Source: Cyrtodaria siliqua (taxonomy: Eukaryota; Mollusca; Bivalvia; Adapedonta; Hiatellidae). Taken from it: DNA of 64,000 nucleotides. Positions 35,255 to 46,600 of this stretch are shown here, in pieces. Position numbers and translations under genes: made by a program. The notes under the pieces are model-generated. The model did not search any database. It was not told where the DNA came from and saw only the letters and a list, made by a program, of their open reading frames with translations. The DNA lies in assembly GCA_037043455.1 (NCBI GenBank), contig JAWPHD010005564.1:62001-126000 (forward strand), given 5' to 3'. Every line of letters begins with the position of its first letter. The first letter of the stretch is position 1.

Positions 35255-35570
35255 GGCGTGGCGCAGTCGGTAGCGCGGCGGATTTGTAACCGGATTTCAC
35301 GGGTTCAATCCTCCGTGGTGCCACTGAGATTCGTCGGTGTGTTCTTGGGCAAAACACTTTCCCTTAGCCTCGTCCGTCGGATGGAGACCTAAACCGGGCG
35401 GTCCTGTGTATCGGTCTATCCTCCGAGCACGTTGAAGAACCATAGGAATATATTCGATACTAAGAGTAGGACACGGTTCCCGGATTCCTGTGTATCCTTC
35501 TCCTCTCTCTGGGGCGGCTCTAAATAACATATACTGTGTTGATAAGCCGTTAAACAACATTCAGTTCGTC
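35255..35570 (+). mobile_element. tRNA-derived SINE inside the foldback element
   Basis: The head GGCGTGGCGCAGTCGGTAGC carries an A-box, and the B-box is GGGTTCAATCC near 35298-35308. The body includes TTGGGCAAAACACTTTCCCT and ends in GATAAGCCGTTAAACAACAT. The pol III order is intact. Confidence 0.8.
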
Positions 35571-36488
35571 AGAGGGAGAGGTATAATGATTCATGTTTCC
35601 GACTGAACTCTTCAGCTTGCATTGAATCGTTTCAAGTTCGATTAGATGGTTTGAAAAAACACTCCGGATTATTTCACAAAGCATCGGATTGTTTTAAGTT
35701 TGATTAAATGGTTTCAAAAAAAGTAGTGAATCAAATAAAGTTGCATTGAATTAAATATAATACCGATGAATTAATTCATCTTTGACTGGATGATTTATTA
35801 AAAACATACTTTTGGCTCATAGGTAATTGCCACCCATGAAAAACGGGACAGTGTAGTAGTCTACGCCAACGTATATATTTGCAGCATAGTCTGTGCCAAC
35901 GTATTTATTTGCGGAAGTCATATATATTTGGCAATCGTACAAACTCGCTCATTTCCGTAGATCATCGGAAATAATTATTTTTGAAAAAAAAAAGTTCATG
36001 CAGTTCTGATCGATATATTTGGAAAACAAATATTTATTTAGTTTCGGTCACCCAGAAGTTCGCACCATTATTTATCGATATTTCATTGATATATTTGTGT
36101 CTGCAATATATTTATTTTAGAGAAACTATTTATTTTCATCTTAAATATTTTTATCTTCAATATATTAAGACTGACAATATATTTTTTTATAAAACGAATA
36201 TATTTTCGGTATAAAATATAAATGTTTGCGTCTACAATATATGAATTAAGGGAAAAAATATTCAGAGTAACGTATATATTTGTGTGATATATATTTTTGG
36301 ATAGAATATATATATTTCATAGTAACGTATATATTTGTCTGTATCATATATATTTTGTGTTCAATATATATATTTCGGAGTAACGTATATATTTGTTTGT
36401 ATCATAAATATTTTGTATTCAGTATATATATTTCACACGCAACGTATATATTTATCTTACAACATATAGTCACGTATGGCGCCTCATA

Positions 36489-37619
36489 CCCATTTACAGC
36501 ATTGCAAATGGTACTACTTTTATCGCGTTGTAATCTGGTGCTCTTTGGTTTCTAGTAGAACTTCTTGTGCGCCAGAATTCCCACTACTTTGCCTGACGGC
36601 ATCGTCCAAAAATGAATGATTTGTAATTGTCAATGCAACAATCAAAGCACATTTATCATAAAATATTTGAGCACTAGATAGACTAGTCATCATGAGACAA
36701 AATAAACATGTTTTTTTAATTTTGGCATCTGTATTGTATAATGTTATAATATGAATATGATATACATCTGACATAGTATGTGTAATGGATCACTAAATAG
36801 AATATTGTTTCATGTTTAGAATGTGAGGAAATGGGGAAAAGATCATGGTTAGAATACGAAGAATTCGTAAATTATCATAGTTATAAACAAAAAGACAACT
36901 TAATGATAATAGAATAGCAGTTGGAGCATCTGTGAAGGTGATCTCAGTTTTTAGCAATGTAAATCTACATTAGAAGAAGGGTTTAATGTTAGATGTTTTT
37001 CATTATTGAAATCTGATTAGAAGTTCATGAGAATAATTAGCAGTGGAACAGACATATTCAAACTCTTTAGAAGATGCTTCAGTCAAAGTTTCATCAACTT
37101 TGTTTAATGATTGAAGAGGTGTTGCTTATTTTAAAATCAGACTGAACCAACAACAGATACATATATAGCTTTACACACAAACAGTTAGTAATATTCGAAC
37201 ACAATTTCCTTTATATTATTCTTATAATTAATATTAATTATTGAACTAATATTAGTTATGTAGAAAAACTAACGGAGCGCCTCGAGCTTTTAAAAAAATC
37301 AAGATTGCCGTTTGTCCTTTTAATAAAGTTTAACATCAATCAATAATCAGTGACGATAACGATTTGGAACCAGCTGTATTCGTATGCTGAGAAAGATTTA
37401 GATACTGTATCCCTGAAATTGAAACCTAATTCAAGTAGTAGAAGACGCATCAAATGCCTGTATACCAATTTGACTGCGTCCCGGTATTTTTACTAGAACA
37501 CTTATAGCAGCTTTCTGAGTCCGTGATAAATATAGCCGGAGCCTTGAGGCTCTAGAAATAATGTAATGACTTAATCGTATAACTAAGTATGTAGTATCAT
37601 TTAAAATCACACGTCAAAT
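36489..37619. other. Non-coding stretch
   Basis: AT-rich unique-looking sequence with no frame above about 85 codons and no recognised element. Confidence 0.4.
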
Positions 37620-37620
37620 A

Positions 37621-39110
37621 ACAATTCAATTCAATTCAATTATTTTATTCAGCATAAACATCATACAATGTTCATCGCCTATTACAATGAGGCGGTTACA
37701 TTACATTGAGAAGAGCATGTATAATACTATCCTGGAGTAAAGCTACAAAAGAGCACTTACACCTAGTATTTTAAACAAACAATTTCGAATAGTATATAGC
37801 ATAAGTAATACAGAGGGGAAAATCATCAGAAAAAGAAAGAGAGAAAGAAAACAAAACAACTCTATACATATAATTTGTTTGTACAGTGGATACATTTCGG
37901 GCAAGCTTATTTACAACTCGTGCTATCAGTCCTCGCACTAGCGGTTTCACACAATAGCAATTCTTCGGAAAATAAGTCTAAGGCCAGTAGGCAAAAACTA
38001 TGTGTTTCAGACAGATACTTGAATAATGGTTTACAATCATAATAAATATTACGTTAATCTCGATAATTCACGTTAATTATCTATTATACTCTCACGTCTC
38101 AAATTCGCTAAATATACATATTTTGCCAATTTACTTAATGCACTGGACTGGCTAGAAGTAAGTAACAATTTAAATTTTTGTAAATTTGGCCAGTGACAAT
38201 AGTATTTAGGAAGACACTCAATTCTAATATCGCGAAAACATGGACAAACTAAAACAAAATGATATTCATCTTCGATTACATTCATTTGACAGAATACACA
38301 TTTACGTTCAGATCTCTCTACATTTTTAAATCTACCTTCTTCTATAGCTAATTTATGGGCAGAACACCTTAGTCTTGACAAAGAAATACGATGCCTTTCG
38401 TTTGCAACACAGTTCAGGTACTTTTCAACTCCAATATTATTTTTAATTTTCTTGTAGGTTTTTAGCTTTGGTGATGTAGCTAATGTCGAATACCATTGCT
38501 GATAATACTGGTCATTTAGTCGCTCTATATTTTTCGATAGTTGAAGATTCGTTATATTAGCATTATTCCATAAATAGTTAAAACCTAGATCGTTTAACAA
38601 ACGCTGTACTTCTGAGGCCCAGGACCCACGAACATTATTATTTACTTGGTCTTTATAAACTTCGTTGATTAAAGAGCCTTGTGACTTAATAATTTTGAAC
38701 CAAAATTTAAGAATTCTTTCCTTACGTACAATATCTAGAGGAACCTTACCCAATTCTCCATAGACTGACGCATTTGGAGTTTGCGTTCTGACGTTTAGTA
38801 TTTGTTTAAGAAATTTTAAATATATTCTTTCAATATCAGGAGCTTTATGAAATCCCCATATTTCAGCTCCATAATTTAAAATTGGCAGGATCATACAATC
38901 AAATAGTTTCATCTTTTCACTTATTTTCAAAGGGACAGTATCAAATAAGGAATTCAAAGAATAAGAAGCTCTAAGTGCTTGGTCTGCCAAGGCTTTTTGA
39001 GATTGATAAAATTTTCCATTTGATGACATAGTAACACCTAAATAGGTGAATTGTTTAACGTTATCTAGTTTTCTATTGTCAAATAACAATGGTGACAAAG
39101 TTTCAATGTG
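37621..39110 (-). mobile_element. 5'-truncated LINE: RT end and C-terminal domain (341-codon open frame)
   Basis: An open minus-strand frame 39098-38073. It starts inside the RT thumb (VKQFTYLGVTMSSNG), passes PILNYGAEIWGF and NASVYGELGKVPLD, and ends with a Cys/His module (CVFCQMNVIEDEYHFVLVCP, residues about 269-288) typical of CR1/Jockey-like C-termini. The 3' UTR follows to 37621, ending in repeated TTGAA units (plus-strand CAATTCAATTCAATTCAATT), a usual LINE tail. No stop interrupts the frame, so it is a fairly young but 5'-truncated insertion. The catalytic RT core is missing. Confidence 0.9.
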
Positions 39111-40610
39111 AAAAGTTCATACAATAACACCCATAAAACTAAAATGAAAAAACGACACAATTAATGTATATGTCTCACATCAAATTGAACTGTGGCCACT
39201 GTCTTTGTTTCCATGATTCCTCTTGAAAAGTGATAGTTACAAGCTCTTTCTATCGTAACATTAATTTTATCACTTGATCCACTTGATCCACTTATCTCAA
39301 AAGTTGGATTAGTTATCTCTCCCATATTCATCTCAGACTGGTCAGTGGTTTTACTGATTCTCATCCGTCGTATTCTAATCGCTGTCGATATAGAAATCGT
39401 AACGCCAAGATATAAAAATATCAACATCTAATAAATGAAAGAAACCAACTTTAAAAATACCGCAGCATAAAAATACCGCAGAATAGTTTCACGCTCAACC
39501 TTCGATATGTGAGATAAGGATGAGATGTATAATTATCATTCCCTGTACATATAAACCATACTTATTTACAACGAATATTTTTTAATCACATTGAAATTGG
39601 TGTTTACTATATTTGTTACCTAAGCATTGCATTTTGATAGCGCTCGTCATCTGTGTAATCATATGTTTTCTATAGTCTCGGGCCCAATTGTTCAAAGATC
39701 CGTTAGATTAATGGTTCTTTTAATGAAAATGTTCATAGTTCGTTTTCTGATAAAACACATTTGTTTGTAAGAACAAAGTAGTAGTTTGTGTTTCTTCTTA
39801 ACATAAAGCTTCCACATGCTCAATTGTTGGCTGAAATATTCATTTACAGAAAATTCAGAAAGATTTGAATATTTGACTTAATGCTCATTTAAGCTAACCG
39901 ATCTTTGAATAACTGAACCCTGCAATCGAAATGTCTGGTTTCCAACTTGTGCGAGCTGTCAAAGACGTTGACAAAGCTCGGTAAAAACTGATAGTTTGGT
40001 GGCATGTGACTGCCATGCACTTAATTTAAGTTGACATAAATTATATCGTGCCTTTTATTTTTATATATCGTGAAATTATGTCGCATTAAAAGAGTAATTA
40101 TCACGAAAAGTCGCAATAAAATGAACATAAAGTCACGATAATTTATGTCGTGCAATATAATAAGGCGTATGTTGAACTATGCTACTTTTCCGTGTGATAC
40201 TAATTATATAATAACTTACTGTTAAACACATAAGCATTGAAGTAAGATTCTTAATTTCCTACCTGTAAATAGTAGCTCCAGTATCACTGAATCACTGTTG
40301 AACTGTTTAAACATTGTTCGAAGAAATATCTATAGGCAGTACGTCGAAGTCCCGTGCAAACACTGGTTTTCATGTAGCTTAGTTAAATGTATGTCTTATA
40401 TATGCCGTAAAGAAATGAACCTACGTTGTATATTGTTATATTTTGATTTGCATGCATCTATAGATCTAAATGCATTACTTAATATTAACCATAATTCAAT
40501 ATTTAATATGTTACTATTATTTGTATTATAGTCTATATGGTTAAAGGGAGGGAGACCGGCATGATATATAAATAAATATACACGTGTCTATGCATGCTCA
40601 GTTGTCTCCC
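39111..40610. other. Non-coding stretch with one small frame
   Basis: A minus-strand 88-codon frame (39427-39161) starts with a hydrophobic stretch (MLIFLYLGVTISIS) and has a Ser/Gly run. It could be a chance frame or an exon, and I see no family. A patch at 40050-40165 repeats short TCGTGA/TCACGA motifs in both orientations. Nothing else recognised. Confidence 0.35.
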
Positions 40611-40619
40611 CTCTGACAC

Positions 40620-40858
40620 CGATGAACAATAAATATCTTAACTTACATCATACCTTCTTATCTGACTGTAGATTATTTTGTGAAAACTATCAGTTCTGCT
40701 CTGCACTATCATCATTTTCTCTCGCTGTACTACCGCCTTTATTTGTCAAAACGATTACCATTTACAGTTGAACTTGCATTATATATTATATCCATTGCTG
40801 TTTTACACATGTAAAATCTTGGAATAAAAGAATTTGAATTGAATTGGTTAGATAAAAG
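40620..40858 (+). mobile_element. LINE 3' UTR end (plus strand)
   Basis: The end reads CTTGGAATAAAAGAATTTGA then ATTGAATTGG, the same TTGAATTGAATTG tail as the LINE at 37621 but on the other strand. Only the 3' end was copied; no coding part is recognisable. Confidence 0.55.
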
Positions 40859-40911
40859 TGTTGAAAATTAAAGAGAAAATGTAACATTATCGCTAAAAAT
40901 AAACGATAAAT

Positions 40912-41092
40912 TATCTATCTATCTCGTGGCAGAAATATGCCACCATAAATTTGAGATAATTTTATCTTACACATTTTATAAGATTTTCGCGAAAATTCAT
41001 TATTATCTCGAAAAATACATGGTACTATCTCGAAATAATCATAATAGTTATCTAGCTATCTCGTGGCAGAAATATGCCACCATACATTTGAT
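40912..41092 (+). repeat. Short direct repeat around TCTCGTGGCAGAAATATGCC
   Basis: The block TCTCGTGGCAGAAATATGCC plus about 12 more bases occurs at 40922 and again near 41068, with TATCTCGAAA-type motifs between. Confidence 0.7.
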
Positions 41093-41179
41093 ATACCAAG
41101 TTTTAATATTTAGATACTTGAAACACGCTTTATCAACATTACATTTTGTTTTCAGTCAAAAACTAATAACCCATTGAAA

Positions 41180-41640
41180 GCATGAACTCCAAATTTACAT
41201 TTTTCGTATATTCTTTTGTCATAAATCACGAAATTAGAAAAAGTAGACAAGAAGTAAGCGCAAGGGATATAAAATTAAGTGCGCATGTTAGTTCGGAGGC
41301 GTTGTTGGACTTTACCAACTAAGCCGTTTGTCGTTATTTACACATTCAAGTTTGTATAATCGAGCATATGAGCATTTGAACTACAGCTCAGGAGTTGTTG
41401 TGGAATCGATTGCCAGAGATGAATGAGGGCGTACGATAACGTATATCTTATCTCTCCTCCTTTATAAATTAGCCATATGATGAAATATATGCCACTAAAT
41501 GTAAACCTATTAATAAATTGTAGTACTTGAAAATGATACGGGGCAGTAAAAACACAATTAGATAATTAAATCCCATGTGTTAACAGGCAATTTAGATACG
41601 ATGTAATTAGTTACCTGCTAAGTAAATAGACCAAAAACGG
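41180..41640. other. Non-coding stretch
   Basis: No gene or element recognised. Confidence 0.35.
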
Positions 41641-41645
41641 GATGT

Positions 41646-41748
41646 AATATGACGATGATTGACTATTGTTGTTGTGATATGACGATGCTGGACTATTGTA
41701 GTTTTAATATGACGATGATTGACTATTGTTGTTGTGTTACAGGCCAAC
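41646..41748 (+). repeat. Three units of a 33-bp repeat
   Basis: Units start AATATGACGATGATTGACTA or a close variant, three in a row, then TTGTTGTTGTGTTACAGGCC. A nearby acceptor-like TTACAG is not supported by a following frame. Confidence 0.8.
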
Positions 41749-41788
41749 CTGTGATCACAGCACCGTACAATTATAATTGGCATAATAT

Positions 41789-41810
41789 GAAGAAGAAGAA
41801 GAAGAAGAAG

Positions 41811-41841
<31 letters not shown>

Positions 41842-41843
41842 TA
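41789..41843 (+). repeat. (AAG)n microsatellite
   Basis: About 17 AAG units; the poly-lysine frame across it is meaningless. Confidence 0.95.
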
Positions 41844-41849
41844 TTGATT

Positions 41850-42940
41850 TAAACTTTTCAAGGTTATAATAGCGTAAATGAGTCTCCATCGCCCTTCCAT
41901 AGTAAAGTAAGAATGTTGACAACCTGTTAAAAACTCAAACCTGGTTAGATTTCTTGGAAACTTACTTTATCATGCAAATCTGCTATTAAACATCAACAAG
42001 GAAATAGGGGGTTTAATACCTTCTAAGAAACATTTCTTCAGTTGTATACTAACACCGGGTCAAAGGTCAAAGATATTTTTACCTCTTGCAATTTCGTACC
42101 CTGTCTACTTTCACTTCTGAAATTTATATCAAAAACTCTCAAAAACATGATGAGCTCCATTTTCAAATATCAACCACATGGACGAATAGGCATTTGGCTG
42201 TATATAAATACGGGAGACTAAAATCAAAATTATAAGCATGTATCTCGGTCATTTATAAAAAATGATTATGGAAATATTGATAGTGGTCGATTGTCGAAGT
42301 CACCCGTTTCGATTTCTCAGCTCGTTATGTATATGCTTTCTTTGAGTTTTTAAAAATTGTTCTCGTTAAGCGTCAGATCGTCAGTGACTCGGTATTTAAC
42401 GCGGCATGGCAAATTATGGTTGTTGAGCAAAAATACAACATGGGCGAATTGGAGGCGGATCTGTCATCAATAAAATGATTCGTCCTTGTAACAGGGAGTA
42501 GATATATACTTTAAAATTCATCAATAACCTACAATTAAATGCTTATATTCATTAGTCGAACAACAATTGTTGACCGAATAATTTCGGTGAAGGTCATTCT
42601 CCGAATCAGTTTCTGTCTGAAGCATGCGATCATGTACTGTTCACGGATCCGGCGTGTGCTAAGCCAATCGCAATATCTCCGTGTGTATGATGCGTTTCAT
42701 GTAGTAGTTACTTCCCTTGTACTTGTACTTTTTATTAGGTACCAGTGCTCGGTTTTGTTTTTAACACTTTAAAGTACAATTTGGGGTGTGCATGTATCGC
42801 GATATATATATATATATTATTTTATTTATTTTTTAATTTGTATTTATATTTCTGTATTTGTTTTACTTTTAGGAATTTATTTTAAAAATAAAAAATAAAA
42901 AAAGAAATATACAATTTAATTTTACATCAATTGGGAGGCG
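41850..42940. other. Non-coding stretch
   Basis: AT-rich with a (TA)n run near 42801-42817. It holds the diverged half-palindrome described at 27429. No gene. Confidence 0.4.
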
Positions 42941-42944
42941 GGTT

Positions 42945-43095
42945 CTTGCAACTTAAACTAATCCCTCTCGAAAGTTTCCTGGTTAGAACCATTAATATTA
43001 AGCAATGTGGATTGAGACCCTAGCTCAAAGATAAATTGCATGGCCAGGGTAAGGGTCGAACCCACATCCTCTGGGTTGAATATGAGAGTGTTCAA
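42945..43095 (-). mobile_element. SINE fragment sharing its core with the 29.4-kb SINE
   Basis: The minus strand has a B-box-like GTGGGTTCGACCCTTACCC and then, 3' of it, GGTTCTAACCAGGAAACTTT and CGAGAGGGATTAGTTTAAG, which line up with the end of the SINE at 29345. The A-box half of the head is unclear. Confidence 0.6.
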
Positions 43096-43149
43096 ATGGA
43101 GGATGGATGGGTGTGAAAATATGTAAATTTGCAAGGTGTTCAATCTTTA

Positions 43150-43440
43150 GTAATTTATTTCAGAAATACAGTACGTCTAACATGCAGTCTCGTAGCCCAT
43201 AGTTCCCGTAAGGCAGCCCAGGGGCCAGATGACTTCTCTGTCTCAGGAACCGGGTGAACCTACCAGAAATATAAGGACGGACAGCAGGATATGGTGGTAT
43301 CTCCAGAGTTGGTGAGAAGATCGTTAAACAAATTACGTCACAGATCGTACAGATCAAAGAGGCATTACAGGTGCAAGGCGGTAGTCGGCTAGAGGAACAG
43401 GTGTCGCAACGCCTACGGAAACAAGACTTTTTTTATACAC
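43150..43440 (+). other. Possible exon or gene remnant (weak)
   Basis: After TTTATTTCAG (43153-43162) there is an unusually GC-balanced stretch. From about 43286 one frame is open for about 50 codons, including GISRVGEKIVKQITSQIVQI and RLEEQVSQRLRKQD, helical and charged like a coiled coil. The upstream part of that frame has stops. It may be a pseudogene or retroposed piece; I do not recognise it. Confidence 0.25.
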
Positions 43441-43789
43441 TTTATTATGGGTAAAAAAAAAATATATATATATTTTGACTGGATATGTTGGTTAACTGAC
43501 TACGCGGTATGTTTTTTAGCATTTTCAAATATTTCATCTTGTTGTTGTCGTTATGGCAAACAGTTCACACTAGGAGGTTGAAAATGGTCTCAAAGTGAAT
43601 AATATCCTGCGTGTAATGCTACAGTTTGCTTCACTTTCAACTCAGTGAGTCAATTTGCATCAGATGCAAAAAATATAAACTATTTTTTATTATTGTGTTT
43701 TCTTTCATAGCCCATCTTTAATAAATACACTTTTATAATATAATTTAAACACATTGACAAGATTAGTACAATTTCACCTATTTATAAAA

Positions 43790-44578
43790 TATTGTGGGAA
43801 AAAATACAGATAACACGAATAAGAAAAACAACAACAAAAAAACAAAAACAAACATGAAAAAAATATAATACAGTACAATAGAACGACATTTACATCGTGA
43901 GGATGAACAAGCTTATAAGTTATTTATCACGGTACGTATTAAAGAGAATGCTTCTGAAATATATTTGCTAAAATTAATAACTTCTTTTTTGTTTGATAAC
44001 TGAAGGAGAGCAAATAAATCTAAACATGGTTGGTCTTTGTAAATAATATCGTTTGATATATTTACTTATGATTGTATTATAAGCAAGGCATATTAAGGTA
44101 AACTGGAACTCGTCCTCAGTATCGTTAGTGCTACTTATTTGACAAATCCTTTCATGCCTTTGTAGTCTTTCGCGAGAATAACTCCCGTTTCGAACCTTAA
44201 AGTACTGCACGGACAAACGCAATCTGGTTAAACCATTACGATCGCACCTTGTATGCAATAAATCTAAATAATTATCATATTTAAAACGCTGCTTTATCGA
44301 TTTGTAACGTTACAGCGTCAATACTCTATTAGTTTCAAGGTCGGATGACAAGTTTTGAATATAACTATCTATCAGTCGTTGCTTGAATAGCTTTACAAAG
44401 TGTAAGGGATTTAATGAGGTGGTGTCAAGCCATGCGTACATAAAACCAGTAGTATTCAGTAATGACTTGACTTTTGAAACCCAGTTATTTAATCCCCGTT
44501 CACAGTCGGTTTGTGCGCTTTCATATACATGCTTTATAATAACATTATACTTAGTCAATATTTAATGATATTAACATG
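43790..44578 (-). mobile_element. LINE C-terminal fragment, 3' part of a split copy
   Basis: Minus-strand frames 44558-44310 and 44258-43974 match in order the C-terminal half of the LINE at 9566-10141: DCERGLNNWVSKVKSLL here against DCERGMNNWASNVKTIL there. Then comes a Cys/His region whose first Cys pair is lost (ICQISSTNDTEDEF). A short 3' UTR-like stretch follows to about 43790. The 5' part of the same copy is at 45518-46155. Confidence 0.75.
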
Positions 44579-44579
44579 T

Positions 44580-45515
44580 CTATTAATAGCGAGCTCAGCT
44601 CGCGTCGCGAAGCGACGCGCACGAAAGCGAGCTTTACGGTAACGCGAGTAGCAAATACTATGGGGAAAAAAACAGTGGTAAAAAAGTCAAAACACAGTTA
44701 ACTCCCTTGTTAAGGGGAGGTCATGGCTATATTCGTTCCAAACGCAGTTAACTCCCATCTCTGTTTGGTATCCGGCCTACATCTATTCGCGTTGGATCTA
44801 GTCCATCCAGTTGGCCGGTTACCAGACTTCATTGTAAATGTGACGTCATTACGTCTGGCAATTTATAAAAGTAATGTTGATTATTACCAGCTGAGAGTCA
44901 AGGTAACCCCCACCCTCTAAAACCCCACAAGTATAACCTATGCATGCCGGATTACCTGGGGCGCGCGCCATTTCTACTGTTAGTCATCGTTGGATTTAGC
45001 ATAAAATTATTCTGGAAAAATACAATAGAATTCACTAAACGTCATGTAGAAAAACATTTTATTTCGAAGGATCCTCCGCTGCCCCCGCCTCCGCCCCTCC
45101 CCATACAAATACTCAAACCAAAATCTTGGATCTGCATCTGATGTGTACCCTCCTCTGAAATGTTTTTAGTGATCAATTATTCAGGTAAGCCCCTTTAAAA
45201 CTCCAGCCGAGGCTGGGTGGTTGTATCGAAGACTGCATTAAGAAAAAAAAATCTGAAAGGTTGATGCATATGACGTATATATATATGTATATGTATATAT
45301 ATATATTAACATAAATATAAATCGACAGAAATATAAATAATATGTTTTTTTTTAATTTTATTTTTTATTGGCTTTTTTTCTACACAAACCCCTATGAGCC
45401 TACTAAAACCCAGGTTGTTATACAACTTTGAGATCAGCCCCCAACATTTTCTCGTGCTTAGAATTTAGTCTGAAGTCATAGTCGCTATCGTAGTAAGTTG
45501 TACAGGTCTATTCCC
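44580..45515. mobile_element. Insertion splitting the LINE, sharing about 370 bp with the 60.6-kb element
   Basis: It begins with GC inverted motifs (GCGTCGC GAA GCGACGC, 44602-44618). The part 44890-45270 matches 60650-61025: CATGCCGGATTACCTGGGGC, GGATCCTCCGCTGCCCCCGC and TGGGTGGTTGTATCGAAGAC occur in the same order in both. A (TA)n patch at 45275-45305 and T-runs follow. About 85 bases of the LINE are missing at the junction, so the insertion was accompanied by loss. Confidence 0.6.
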
Positions 45516-45517
45516 CA

Positions 45518-46155
45518 TAGACACCCGCATTACTTGTCGATAATTTTACACCAAGTACTTGTTTACAATACTTTAAATGTACCCTTTTAATTTCCTTGAA
45601 TTTAGTAAACTCCACATTTGACTGCCATACTTAAAAATAAACTCTACAAAAGCATCAAACAACTGTAAAGTTGTTTTCGGATTTAATTCGGATTTCTTAG
45701 TATTTATGAATAAAGGTTCATAGCTTTAAGCGCTTTACCGCATAATGCTTGTTGGTTAAGAGTAAACGACCTTCTATAGTTAAACACGACTCATAAGTAG
45801 TTAAGATCATCGACCACTTCGAGCAGGGTACCGTTATAAGACATCATCGACCACTTCGAGCAGGGTACCGTTATAAGACATCATCGACCACTTCGAGCAG
45901 GGTACCGTTATAAGACCAATTGTCGGTAACTCGGATTATTCCTCTTTTTAGAGAAAACACCACTTTAGACGTATCAGTATTTATCTTCACGGAGTCTTCA
46001 CTTTAGACGTATCAGTATTTATCTTCACGCAGTCTTCACTTTAGACGTATCAGTATTTATCTTCACGGAGTCTTCACTTTAGACGTATCAGTATTTATCT
46101 TTACGGAGTCTTCACTTTAGACGTATCAGTATTTATCTTCACGGAGTCGACATTT
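45518..46155 (-). mobile_element. LINE RT fragment, 5' part of the split copy, with internal tandem repeats
   Basis: The minus strand matches the RT end of the 9.6-kb LINE from the KTKVMVF-like region to the YGELG-like region, now full of stops. Two minisatellites have arisen within coding sequence: three 37-bp units at 45807-45917 and five 38-bp units at 45961-46150. Confidence 0.7.
45961..46150 (+). repeat. Five 38-bp units within former RT coding sequence
   Basis: Units begin CACTTTAGACGTATCAGTAT at 45961, 45999, 46037, 46075 and 46113 and differ by single bases. The neighbouring 37-bp repeat (core ACCACTTCGAGCAGGGTACC, three units) lies at 45807-45917. Confidence 0.9.
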
Positions 46156-46600
46156 TAAGGAACGACCTGTTTGTCCAACAACGTGCAGCATTTCATGTCA
46201 AAACATAAATGACTTGAGAAGTACGTCAATCAACATTTGAAGCTAGACATATATTAAATGTTCTACCATTAACAGTTGATTTAATGGTGAACTTGCAAAA
46301 TAAATAAGTGATTGCAACAAATGCACCTCTTAGCATTGCACTTACTTATAGAAGAAAACACTCTGCGTCTAGATTGAATACCACGATGTCTGAATGGAGA
46401 CGTTGTGTGATATTTTCTCAAAACAGGTTATCCAAGAGGTGTATATGTTTGTCATTATTTGAAGGGGCAGTGTGTGTTAATCATTGAACAATACAAGCGT
46501 TCATTTGTTTGGAAGAGGCATGTTTGAAGTCCATGCACTCCTCACAGTTGTCTGAGTAAATACATTTTATTTCAAAATATTCAAATGAAAACCATTTTTG
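46156..46600. other. Non-coding stretch
   Basis: No gene or element recognised; it leads into the 320-bp modules. Confidence 0.35.

Larger units (their letters stand above)
33930..36488. mobile_element. 2.56-kb foldback element with about 600-bp inverted arms
   Basis: The ends TATGAGGCGCCATAC and GTATGGCGCCTCATA are exact inverse copies, flanked on both sides by CCATT with a preceding C (33924-33929 and 36489-36494), a probable 6-bp target duplication. The arms (33930-34531 and 35837-36488) pair along their whole length and are made of ATATATA-rich units of about 30 bases (for example AAATATATACGTTACTCCGA). The centre holds a CTT run, a minus-strand LINE RT scrap and a plus-strand SINE. No transposase frame is seen, so it is non-autonomous. 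Confidence 0.88.

Noticed and set aside
41741..41852. Exon after a TTACAG acceptor-like site
   Set aside because: The frame runs straight into an AAG microsatellite and has no protein-like content.
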